Shown here: positions 33,154-40,198 of the stretch, piece after piece
How the letters are laid out: each line of letters opens with the position of its first letter
Numbering within the stretch: position 1 is the first letter of the stretch
NCBI RefSeq assembly: GCF_003319095.1
Contig: NZ_QOHI01000001.1
Span: forward strand, 186,001 to 250,000
Direction: 5' to 3'
From: Blastococcus sp. TBT05-19
Lineage (GTDB): Bacteria > Actinomycetota > Actinomycetes > Mycobacteriales > Geodermatophilaceae
Length of the DNA stretch: 64,000 nt
Translations under genes and position numbers: made by a program
Notes under the pieces: generated by a model
Seen by the model: only the letters and a program-made list of their open reading frames with translations
What the model was told of the DNA's origin: nothing
Database searches by the model: none

Positions 33154-33924
33154 TCAGAAACCGAGGTAGGCGTGCCGGAGGTCCTCGTCGCCCATCAGCG
33201 CGCTCGCTGAATCGGTGACGACCACGCGGCCGAGGTTGAGGACGACGCCGACGTCGGCGACCGACAGGGCGCTGCGGGCGTTCTGCTCGACCAGCAGGAC
33301 CGAGAGGCCCTCGCTGTCGACCAGCTGGCGCAGCAGCCCGAAGATCTGCGCGACGATCCGCGGCGCGAGACCCAGGGACGGCTCGTCCAGCAGCAGGATG
33401 CGCGGCTTGGCCAGCAGGGCCCGGCCGATGACCAGCATCTGCCGCTCACCGCCGGAGAGCGTGTGGGCGTGGTTGTTGCGGCGCTCGGCGATCCGCGGGA
33501 AGAGGTCGTAGATCCGGTCGTACTCGGACTTGGCGACCTTGCCGCGGAACAGCGCGCCGACCCGCAGGTTCTCGTCCACGGTCAGCTCGGCGATGACGCC
33601 ACGGCCCTCGGGGACGTGCGCCATGCCTTTGGCCACCATGGCCTCGACGGGGGCCTTGGTGATGTCGGCGCCGTCGAGCAGGACCCGGCCGGCGACCGGG
33701 CGGACCAGGCCGCTGATCGTGCGCAGCAGCGTCGTCTTGCCCGCGCCGTTGGCGCCGAGGACGGCGGTGATGCGCCCGGCCTCGGCCGACAGCGAGACGC
33801 CGTCGAGCGCGCGGACCGGTCCGTAGGCCGACGTCAGGCCCTCGACCTCGAGCAGGCGGGTGCCGGTCGCGGTGCCGCCGCCGGTGGTGGCGGAGACCGC
33901 CGTGGCGCCGTGTGCCTCAGCCAT
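33154..33924 (-). CDS. livF: Branched-chain amino acid ABC transporter ATPase LivF
   Basis: A 256-residue ABC ATPase: Walker A GANGAGKTTL, Q-loop region HVPEGRGVIAELTVDENL (a LivF hallmark), signature LSGGERQM, Walker B ILLLDEPSLGLAP and H-loop LLVEQNAR, where Gln replaces His as in other LivF proteins. A 24-residue Thr/Gly/Ala-rich N-terminal extension precedes the domain. It overlaps the end of livG by 8 bp. It pairs with LivG as the energising heterodimer. Confidence 0.92.
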   Translation of the reverse strand: MAEAHGATAVSATTGGGTATGTRLLEVEGLTSAYGPVRALDGVSLSAEAGRITAVLGANGAGKTTLLRTISGLVRPVAGRVLLDGADITKAPVEAMVAKGMAHVPEGRGVIAELTVDENLRVGALFRGKVAKSEYDRIYDLFPRIAERRNNHAHTLSGGERQMLVIGRALLAKPRILLLDEPSLGLAPRIVAQIFGLLRQLVDSEGLSVLLVEQNARSALSVADVGVVLNLGRVVVTDSASALMGDEDLRHAYLGF

Positions 33925-34786
33925 GGTGGCGTCCTCCGTCCGTGTGGGTCAGCTCCGCCGCGTCGGCCTCGACGTCGACGGCGTCGCCGAGGTAGGCCTC
34001 GGTGACCGCGGGGTCGGCCTGCACCTCGGCCGGGGTGCCGGCGGCGATCTGCTTGCCGGAGTCCAGGACGGTGATCCGGTCGCAGACCCGCATGACCAGG
34101 TCCATGTGGTGCTCGACCAGCAGCACGCTCATCCGGCCGACGACGGAGCGGATGAGCTCGCCGAGCTCGTGCATCTCGTCCTCGGACAGACCGCTGGCGG
34201 GCTCGTCGAGCAGCAGCAGGTCGGGCTCGGCCACGAGCGCGCGGGCCAGGGCGACGCGCTTCTGCACCGGGTACGGGAGGCTGCCCGGGTAGCGGCCGGC
34301 GTAGCTCTCGGCGCCGAGCTCAGTGAGGGCCTGCATGGCCCGCTCGCGGAGGCGCTTCTCGTCCTTGTCCGACATCGGCAGCGCCAGCAGGGCCGACAGG
34401 AAGCCGGCCTTCGCGTGGCGGTGCGCGCCGACCATCACGTTCTCCAGCACGGTCATGCCGGCGAACAGGCCGACACCCTGGAGCGTGCGGGCGATGCCGA
34501 GCGAGGTGAGCTGGCTGGGGCGCAGCCGGGTCAGCTCGCGGTCGCGCCACACGATGCGGCCGGAGGTCGGCCGGACGAGGCCGCAGGCGACGTTGAACAA
34601 CGTCGTCTTGCCTGCGCCGTTGGGGCCGATGAGCCCGTGCACCTGACCGGGCTCGACGGTGAGCGAGACGTCGGTCAGGGCGAGCACGCCGCCGAAGGCG
34701 ACGTTGATCCCGGTCATCTCGAGCCGGGCTGTGGGCGCTGTGTCGGTCTTTCGCTGGCTGCCGGTCGGCTGCGCCAAGGGGCCCAC
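33917..34786 (-). CDS. livG: Branched-chain amino acid ABC transporter ATPase LivG
   Basis: A 289-residue ABC ATPase: Walker A GPNGAGKTTLF, LGIARTLQGVGLFAGMTVLENV (LivG Q-loop region, split as ARTLQGVGLFAG), Walker B LLLLDEPASGLS and H-loop LLVEHHMD. The signature motif is LPYPVQKRV instead of the usual LSYGxQRR; the reduced LSGGQ helix is worth noting because activity may depend on the LivF partner. GTG start. First gene of the operon; the promoter lies in the 173-bp divergent region shared with the PucR-type regulator. Confidence 0.9.
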   Translation of the reverse strand: MGPLAQPTGSQRKTDTAPTARLEMTGINVAFGGVLALTDVSLTVEPGQVHGLIGPNGAGKTTLFNVACGLVRPTSGRIVWRDRELTRLRPSQLTSLGIARTLQGVGLFAGMTVLENVMVGAHRHAKAGFLSALLALPMSDKDEKRLRERAMQALTELGAESYAGRYPGSLPYPVQKRVALARALVAEPDLLLLDEPASGLSEDEMHELGELIRSVVGRMSVLLVEHHMDLVMRVCDRITVLDSGKQIAAGTPAEVQADPAVTEAYLGDAVDVEADAAELTHTDGGRHHG

Positions 34787-34904
34787 TGCTCCTCTGCGTC
34801 GGGGAGATCGCCGTTTCCGGAACTACCGGGACGGCGACGATTGGGTCACGAGTACGTCCCGCTGAGACTGCCTGCCCGTGTCAGCGGTCACAATGGGCGC
34901 AATG

Positions 34905-34925
34905 CACAGCGATCGGGCCGCTGTG
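34905..34925. promoter_or_regulatory. Operator-like dyad in the livG-pucR divergent region
   Basis: CACAGCG and CGCTGTG are perfect 7-bp inverted repeats with 7-bp spacing, 35 bp before the regulator's GTG. A related CTGTGC lies just beyond. A possible site for the PucR-type regulator. Confidence 0.35.
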
Positions 34926-34959
34926 TTGTGCTGTGCGTCACGAACGGGGAGGTGAGCGC

Positions 34960-36177
34960 GTGCATCCGTTCCGACCGGAGGTCGCGGCTCGTCTGGCCGA
35001 GCTCGCACCCTTGCTGATGTCCGAGCTCGAGGACATGACCGACCGCATGCTCGACGTCCTGCTGCGGAGCGAGCCCGCCTACCGCGAGCTGCTGGTGCCG
35101 GAGGAGGAGCTGCGGGCCTCCACCCGCCGCAACCTGGAGCACGGGCTGCAGACGCTGCTCGCGGGCTGGACCGACCACGCCGACGGCACGCGGGCGGGAG
35201 CCCGCGCGGTGGGGCGCCGGCGGGCGGCCCAGGGCGTGCCGCTGGAGGCGGTGCTGCGCGCCTACCGGCTGGGCGGCCAGGTCACCTGGGAGGGGCTGCT
35301 GTCGGTGTCCCAGCGCAGCCCGCACGGCCACGACGTCCTGCTGCTGGAGGTCGCCGGCTCGGTGTGGCGGACGAACGACGCCGACTGCGCCGCCGTCGCC
35401 GAGGGCTACCGGGAGGAGCAGCGGCGGCTGGCCGGCGTGGACGAGGTGGCCCGGCAGCAGGTGTTGGACGGGCTCATCGACGGCCGCGGGGGCGACCCCG
35501 CCTTCGTGCGCAGCGCGTCGGAGCTGCTGGCGATGCCGCTCGACGGCCGGCTCATGGCCGTGGTGGCGCTGCCCGGCCCCGACGGCTGCCCGGCCCTGGA
35601 CGCGCCGACCGACGGGCTGCTCAAGCGCGGGGTGCGGTCGGTGTGGGGCGGTCGCGGCGACGCGCAGGTCGGCTTCGTGGTGCTGGGCGCCGTCCGGCCC
35701 GCGGACGTGGTGGCCCTCCTGACCGGGGTGGCCCGCGGTCCCGTCGGCGTCTCGGACGTGGTGGCCGACGCCGCCGGCGCGGGTGCGGCGTACCGCCTGG
35801 CCGAGACCGCCGCACGGACCCTGCCGGCGGGGGTGCGGCGCGTGGTGAGCATCGACGAACGGCTCCCCGAGGCGCTGCTGAGCAACTCGCCCGAGATCAG
35901 CTCCCGGCTCGTGGGCCAGTCGCTCGGCGGTCTGCTGGAGCTGCCCGAGGACGAGCAGGGCGTCCTGCTGGACACCCTCGAGGCGTTCCTCGCCGCCGAC
36001 GGGTCGCCGACGCGGGCGGCGGACGCGCTCTACTGCCACCGGAACACCGTCATGCACCGGCTGCGGCGGATCGAGTCGGTGACCGGGCGCAAGCTCACCG
36101 ACCCGCGGTCGCGCCTGCTGTGGCAGCTGGCGCTGCTCGGCACCGGCCGCCGGCAGCCGACCACGCGGTCGGCGTGA
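34960..36177 (+). CDS. PucR/CdaR-type helix-turn-helix regulator
   Basis: A 405-residue regulator. The N-terminal RsbRD-like helical domain (about 1-160, VPLEAVLRAYRLGGQVTWE) and a middle GGDEF-like CdaR domain lead to a C-terminal PucR helix-turn-helix: ADGSPTRAADALYCHRNTV and MHRLRRIESVTG. The GTG is chosen because GGAGGTGA lies 4 bases before it; an earlier GTG nine codons upstream lacks this. It is divergent from the branched-chain amino acid importer, so it probably controls that operon in response to its substrate; this is contextual inference. Confidence 0.87.
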   Translation: MHPFRPEVAARLAELAPLLMSELEDMTDRMLDVLLRSEPAYRELLVPEEELRASTRRNLEHGLQTLLAGWTDHADGTRAGARAVGRRRAAQGVPLEAVLRAYRLGGQVTWEGLLSVSQRSPHGHDVLLLEVAGSVWRTNDADCAAVAEGYREEQRRLAGVDEVARQQVLDGLIDGRGGDPAFVRSASELLAMPLDGRLMAVVALPGPDGCPALDAPTDGLLKRGVRSVWGGRGDAQVGFVVLGAVRPADVVALLTGVARGPVGVSDVVADAAGAGAAYRLAETAARTLPAGVRRVVSIDERLPEALLSNSPEISSRLVGQSLGGLLELPEDEQGVLLDTLEAFLAADGSPTRAADALYCHRNTVMHRLRRIESVTGRKLTDPRSRLLWQLALLGTGRRQPTTRSA

Positions 36178-36193
36178 CGGCGGCCCGCCGGCG

Positions 36194-36427
36194 CTACTGC
36201 AGGTAGCTCTCCACCTGGGGCTCGGGGCGAGCCTGGGCCTCGTCGGGGTCCTCGCCGTACTGGCGCTTGGCTCGGCGCTGGCGGAGCAGGTCCCAGCACT
36301 GGTCGAGGTCGGCCTCGAGCTTGCTCATCCGGGCACGGGTCTCGTCGGTGTGCTCGCTGCTGTCGCGGAGCTTGTGCTCCTCGTCGACCAGCGTGTGGAT
36401 GCGGGAGAGGATGTCGTTCTCGTCCAT
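36194..36427 (-). CDS. DUF2630 family protein
   Basis: A 77-residue, highly charged helical protein: ENDILSRIHTLVDEEHKLRD, LEADLDQCWDLLRQRRAKRQ and a short acidic/Pro tail. This is the DUF2630 pattern, common in actinobacteria. The two helices probably form a coiled coil. No function is established. The ATG follows GGACGGGG, and the gene sits between the PucR-type regulator and tyrA. Confidence 0.85.
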   Translation of the reverse strand: MDENDILSRIHTLVDEEHKLRDSSEHTDETRARMSKLEADLDQCWDLLRQRRAKRQYGEDPDEAQARPEPQVESYLQ

Positions 36428-36466
36428 GCCCCCGTCCCTGCCCGTCGGCGCGGGCGCGAAACGGAC

Positions 36467-37387
36467 CTAGGCGGGGAGCCAGCCCTCCACGAACGCCGCG
36501 AGCCGCCGGTGCACCGCCCCGCCCGCGCGCCCCAGCGCCAGCAGCGCCGAGCGGTCCAGCGGCACCCGCACGGTGCGCCGGTCGGGAGAGCGCCGGGCGA
36601 CCGCGGAACCCGCGCCCACCAGCTCCGGCCACGGCCGGTCCAGCTGGGCCCGGACCCGGTCGAGGGCCGCGGCAGTCGGTCCGGCGTTGCCCTCGACCAT
36701 GGCCGTCACGAAGGCGGGGTCGCTGCCCATGACCCGGGTGCCGTCGCGGAAGCTGCCCGCGGCCAGCGCGAGGGCGAGCGGTCCGGCGTCGGCCGCGGCG
36801 GCGGCGAGCGCGGCGGCCAGCAGGTGCGGGACGTGGCTGATGGCAGCGACGGCGTCGTCGTGCTCGGCGGCGGTCACCGGCACCACCTCCGCGCCCACCG
36901 CCAGCGCCACCTCGGCGACGCGCAGCCAGCGCGGCAGCTCGGTGCCCGGCTCCAGGCACAGCGCCCAGCGGGCGCCGGCGAACAGCCCGGGGTCGGTCGC
37001 CTCGTGGCCGGAGCGCTCGGTGCCGCACATCGGGTGCCCGCCCACGAACCGGCCGCCGAACGCCGCGCCCAGCGACTCGACGACCGGCACCTTGACCGAG
37101 CCCAGGTCGGTGACGGTGGCGGCCGGGTCGACGGCCAGCCCCTCGAGCGCCGTCGTCATGGCCGGCAGCGGGACGGCGAGGACGACGACGCCGCTGAACT
37201 CCCGGGTGATCCGCACCCCGCGCGCGGCCGCGGCCTCGCGCGCGGCGGGATCGACGTCCCAGCCGCTCACCTCGCGGCCCGCGGCGACCAGGGCGGCGGC
37301 CAGCGAGCCGCCCAGCTGGCCCAGCCCGACGACGCCCACCGGCGGGGCGGGCATGGTCGGGACCGGGAACGCGGGGGCATCGGCCAT
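36467..37387 (-). CDS. tyrA: Prephenate dehydrogenase
   Basis: A 306-residue protein. VGVVGLGQLGGSLAAALVAAG is the NAD(P)-binding Rossmann loop (GLGQLGGS), SGWDVDP ends strand 2, TDLGSVKVPVVE contains the conserved D-x-x-S-x-K segment, and FVGGHPMCGTERSGH carries the substrate-binding His/Met/Gly (GGHPMAG-type). VPHLLAAALA is the C-terminal helical motif with the His-Leu pair. The enzyme converts prephenate to 4-hydroxyphenylpyruvate in tyrosine synthesis. The 11-bp divergent gap with the methyltransferase gene leaves little room for separate promoters, so they may be transcribed leaderless. Confidence 0.88.
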   Translation of the reverse strand: MADAPAFPVPTMPAPPVGVVGLGQLGGSLAAALVAAGREVSGWDVDPAAREAAAARGVRITREFSGVVVLAVPLPAMTTALEGLAVDPAATVTDLGSVKVPVVESLGAAFGGRFVGGHPMCGTERSGHEATDPGLFAGARWALCLEPGTELPRWLRVAEVALAVGAEVVPVTAAEHDDAVAAISHVPHLLAAALAAAAADAGPLALALAAGSFRDGTRVMGSDPAFVTAMVEGNAGPTAAALDRVRAQLDRPWPELVGAGSAVARRSPDRRTVRVPLDRSALLALGRAGGAVHRRLAAFVEGWLPA

Positions 37388-37398
37388 GATCAGAGGCT

Positions 37399-38061
37399 AT
37401 GACGCCCCGCTCGTTCCTCCTCACCGCCGAGCTGGCGGACTACGTGCAGGCATCCTCGGAACCCGTCGACGCCGTCATGGCCGACCTGATCCGGGAGACC
37501 GCCGAGATGGCCGAGCGCGGCGAGGCCTCGCCCACCATGCAGATCGCGCCCGAGCAGGGCGTGCTGATGCGGCTGCTCACCCGCGCGCTGGGCGCCCGGC
37601 GGGCCATCGAGATCGGCACGTTCACCGGGTTCTCCGCGCTGTGCATCGCCGAGGGGCTGCCCGAGGACGGGTCGCTGCTCTGCCTGGACCGCAGCGAGGA
37701 GTGGACCGCCGTCGCCCGCCGGTACTGGGAGCGGGCGGGCGTGGCCGACCGGATCGAGCTGCGCCTCGGCGACGCGCTGGCCACGCTCCGGGAGCTGCCG
37801 GCGGAGGAGACCTTCGACCTGGCCTTCGTCGACGCGGACAAGACCGGCTACGCCGCGTACGTCGAGGAGCTGCACCCGCGGCTGACCGGCAACGGCGTCG
37901 TCCTGCTGGACAACACGCTGCGCGGGGGGCAGGTGCTCGATCCCGAGGACGAGTCCGACTCCGCCCTCGCGTCGCTGAACGCGGCGCTGGCCACCGACCC
38001 CCGCTGGGAGACCGTGCTGCTGCCGCTGGCCGACGGCCTGACCCTGCTCCGCAAGCGATGA
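37399..38061 (+). CDS. SAM-dependent O-methyltransferase
   Basis: A 220-residue class I methyltransferase of the caffeoyl-CoA/catechol OMT type. IEIGTFTGFSALCIAEGLP is the SAM-binding motif I, LLCLDRSEEWT follows, DLAFVDADKTGYAAYVEE carries the metal/catechol Asp-Ala-Asp, and VVLLDNTLRGGQV supplies the second metal ligands (DN). Substrate unknown. It is coupled by a 4-bp overlap to the next gene, a tRNA deaminase-associated protein. Confidence 0.88.
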   Translation: MTPRSFLLTAELADYVQASSEPVDAVMADLIRETAEMAERGEASPTMQIAPEQGVLMRLLTRALGARRAIEIGTFTGFSALCIAEGLPEDGSLLCLDRSEEWTAVARRYWERAGVADRIELRLGDALATLRELPAEETFDLAFVDADKTGYAAYVEELHPRLTGNGVVLLDNTLRGGQVLDPEDESDSALASLNAALATDPRWETVLLPLADGLTLLRKR

Positions 38062-38561
38062 CCGACGGGAGCGTCTACGGCCGGTCCGCGTTCGCCGTCC
38101 GGGTCGCGCGCGAGGGCGGGCGCTGGCAGGTGCGGTTGCTCGCCCAGGACGCCGGTGACGAGCTGCCGGTGCTGGAGCGGGCACTGGGGGAGCCGGGTGC
38201 CGGGGGCTGGCCGCCGCCGTTCGTCCTCGTCCTCGACTCGCGGCTGTACTTCGTGGCGCTGCGGCACGGCCCGGGCGGCATGGTGCGGGCGCTGATCTCC
38301 GACGCCACGATGCTGGAGTGGGTGCTCGCCGCCGAGGTGGTCGAGCGCTACGGCATCGGCGTCGACACCGAGGGGGCCTTCGACGACGACGAGACCGGCT
38401 GGCCCGGTGGTGACCTCGACCTGTTCGCCGACGACGGCCTGCCCGCCGACGAGCTGCGCCCGATCGTGACCGCCGACGACCTGTGGGCCGACGAGATGGT
38501 GGAGCGGATCGCCACCCGGCTCGGGTTCGCCGAGGAGCTCGCCGCGGCGGTGACCGCGTGA
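38058..38561 (+). CDS. tRNA adenosine deaminase-associated protein
   Basis: A 167-residue acidic protein matching, by memory of the family, the actinobacterial tRNA adenosine deaminase-associated protein: ALISDATMLEWVLAAEV, GWPGGDLDLFADDGLP and VTADDLWADEMVERIATRLGF. It is two genes before tadA, where this family is typically found. The molecular role is unproven. ATGA overlap with the methyltransferase gene and GTGA overlap with the hydrolase gene. Confidence 0.82.
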   Translation: MTDGSVYGRSAFAVRVAREGGRWQVRLLAQDAGDELPVLERALGEPGAGGWPPPFVLVLDSRLYFVALRHGPGGMVRALISDATMLEWVLAAEVVERYGIGVDTEGAFDDDETGWPGGDLDLFADDGLPADELRPIVTADDLWADEMVERIATRLGFAEELAAAVTA

Positions 38562-39205
38562 CCGTCTCCGCCGTCGTCTTCGACCTGGGCGGCGTGATCA
38601 CCGAGAGCCCGATGACCGCCTTCGCCGCGTACGAGCGCGAGGCCGGGCTGCCGGAGGGGCTGATCAGGCAGCTGAACTCGACCGACCCCGACACGAACGC
38701 CTGGGCCCGCTACGAGCGCAACGAGCTCGACGTCGCCGGTTTCTCCGCGGCGTTCGAGGCCGAGGCCGCGGCGCGAGGGCACCGGATCGACGCCGCCCGC
38801 GTGCTGGCCGCGCTGCACGGCGACGTCCGCCCGGCGATGGTGGCCGCGGTGCGCCGGCTCCGCGGGGCCGGGCTGCCCCTGGCGGTGCTGTCGAACAACG
38901 TCGCGCCGATGGAGCGCACCGGCCGGCTCGGGGAGCTGCTGGAGCTGTTCGACGCGGTGGTGGAGTCCTCGGTCGAGGGCGTGCGCAAGCCCGAGCCGGA
39001 GATCTACCGCCGCGCGCTGGAGCGGCTCTCGGACGCCGTGGGCCGGCCGATCGGGGCGGCCGACTGCGCCTACCTGGACGACCTGGGCATCAACCTGAAG
39101 CCGGCGCGGGCGCTGGGGTTCTCGACGATCAAGGTCGTCGACCCCGCGGTGGCGCTGGCCGAGCTGTCCGAGCTGGTCGGCTTCCCCCTGGACGCTGCGT
39201 CGTGA
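38558..39205 (+). CDS. HAD family hydrolase (haloacid dehalogenase-like phosphatase)
   Basis: A 215-residue HAD phosphatase of subfamily I. VVFDLGGVIT is motif I (nucleophile Asp; the usual DxDGT is DLGGV), LAVLSNN is motif II, GVRKPEPEIYRRALER carries the motif III Lys, and AYLDDLGINLKPARALG is motif IV. The cap domain is short and helical. Members of this branch include acyl-CoA dehydrogenase-linked and sugar-phosphate phosphatases. The substrate is unknown. GTG overlaps the stop of the preceding gene. Confidence 0.85.
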   Translation: MTVSAVVFDLGGVITESPMTAFAAYEREAGLPEGLIRQLNSTDPDTNAWARYERNELDVAGFSAAFEAEAAARGHRIDAARVLAALHGDVRPAMVAAVRRLRGAGLPLAVLSNNVAPMERTGRLGELLELFDAVVESSVEGVRKPEPEIYRRALERLSDAVGRPIGAADCAYLDDLGINLKPARALGFSTIKVVDPAVALAELSELVGFPLDAAS

Positions 39206-39224
39206 CCCCGGGGATGCCTCTGTT

Positions 39225-39278
39225 CCTCGGGCAGTCGGGCTCTGCCCACCACGGTGGGCAGAGCCCGACTGGCCGAGG
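39225..39278 (+). terminator. Long hairpin between the HAD gene and tadA
   Basis: Two 26-bp arms with a single mismatch and a 2-nt gap (core GCAGTCGGGCTCTG). It may end the upstream transcript, but the right arm reaches the tadA ribosome-binding site (GAGGGAG begins inside it). Confidence 0.6.
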
Positions 39279-39287
39279 GAGCACCTG

Positions 39288-39752
39288 GTGACCGCCGACC
39301 TGGGCGCCGTGATGGGGCGGGCGCTGGAGCTGGCGGCCGCGGCCGAGGAGTGGGGGGACACCCCGATCGGCGCCGTCGTCCTCGGCCCGGACGGCACGGT
39401 GCTGGCCGAGGCCGCCAACGAGCGGGAGAAGCGCGGCGACCCGACCGCGCACGCCGAGGTGCTCGCGCTGCGAGCGGCAGCGCAGGTGCACGGCGACGGC
39501 TGGCGGCTGTCCGGCTGCACGCTCGTCGTCACCCTCGAGCCCTGCACGATGTGCGCCGGCGCGAGCGTCCTGTCGCGGGTGGACGCCGTGGTCTACGGCG
39601 CCGACGACCCGAAGGCGGGGGCCGCCGGATCGCTCTGGGACGTCGTCCGCGACCGCCGGCTCAACCACCGGCCACAGGTCACCGGGGGCATCCGGGCCGA
39701 GGAGTGCGGCGCGCTGCTACGTGCCTTCTTCCGGCGTCAACGGGGCCTGTAG
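39288..39752 (+). CDS. tadA: tRNA-specific adenosine deaminase
   Basis: A 154-residue zinc deaminase. HAEVLALRAAA holds the zinc His and catalytic Glu, and TLEPCTMCAGASVL holds the two zinc Cys (PCxxC). VYGADDPKAGAAGS is the TadA-specific loop. It deaminates A34 to inosine in tRNA-Arg(ACG), which is also encoded in the window. GTG start with GAGGGAG before it; an ATG eight codons later is possible. The TAG stop is part of the -10 element of the next tRNA gene. Confidence 0.92.
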   Translation: MTADLGAVMGRALELAAAAEEWGDTPIGAVVLGPDGTVLAEAANEREKRGDPTAHAEVLALRAAAQVHGDGWRLSGCTLVVTLEPCTMCAGASVLSRVDAVVYGADDPKAGAAGSLWDVVRDRRLNHRPQVTGGIRAEECGALLRAFFRRQRGL

Positions 39753-39755
39753 TCT
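39750..39755 (+). promoter_or_regulatory. -10 element of tRNA-Ser(CGA)
   Basis: TAGTCT, whose first three bases are the tadA stop codon. The tRNA begins 8 nt after it, so transcription probably starts at or next to the mature 5' end. Confidence 0.45.
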
Positions 39756-39762
39756 CTTCGGC

Positions 39763-39848
39763 GGTGGCGTGTCCGAGCGGCCGAAGGAGCACGCCTCGAA
39801 AGCGTGTGAGGGCAACCCCCTCCGTGGGTTCAAATCCCACCGCCACCG
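39763..39848 (+). tRNA. tRNA-Ser(CGA)
   Basis: An 86-nt class II tRNA: acceptor GGTGGCG/CGCCACC with discriminator G, anticodon CGA in CCTCGAAAG, long variable arm GAGGGCAACCCCCTC and T-arm GTGGGTTCAAATCCCAC. It reads UCG. Confidence 0.95.
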
Positions 39849-39855
39849 CTCGTGG

Positions 39856-39898
39856 ACGGCGACGTCCGTCAGGTCAGCGACCTGGTGGACGTCGCCGT
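39856..39898 (+). terminator. Nested hairpin after tRNA-Ser(CGA)
   Basis: An outer 12-bp stem (ACGGCGACGTCC with its complement) encloses an inner 6-bp stem CAGGTC/GACCTG. It starts 8 nt after the tRNA end. Confidence 0.6.
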
Positions 39899-39926
39899 TC
39901 CTGCATCCGGGGCCGAGCGCGTCCGG

Positions 39927-40061
39927 CTACCGGTCGGCGGACGACGTGCGGGTGATGCCGGCGTTCTCGGTCGTGATCTCCCCGAGGCTGCCGAAGGCCA
40001 TCAGGCCGGCAGCGGCGGCGATCGTCGCCAGCGAGGCGAGGAGCTTCCGGGCCGTGGTCAC
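39927..40061 (-). CDS. 44-residue signal-sequence-like exported peptide
   Basis: The peptide begins with three to four polar residues, then LLASLATIAAAAGLMAFG and SLGEITTENAG, and ends TRTSSADR. Its hydrophobic segment resembles that of the TasA-like protein of this window (ASLAAVGG and GSLGAFTDS against ASLATIAA and GSLGEITTE), but no folded domain follows. GGGGAGG lies nine bases before the GTG, a good spacing; an ATG three codons earlier would overlap the RBS. It is downstream of, and co-oriented with, the Ser/Thr kinase gene. Function unknown. Confidence 0.5.
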   Translation of the reverse strand: MTTARKLLASLATIAAAAGLMAFGSLGEITTENAGITRTSSADR

Positions 40062-40198
40062 GCCGTGCATCCTCCCCGCCGCCGTCACGGTGAGTAGTGC
40101 GCCCTGCGGGCCACCGCCCGGCCGGGTGAGGGCGTTCACCCGGTCGTGCCGACGCCCGTCACGATCCGTGCGCGGTCCGGCCTGCACCGCGGGCCCGG

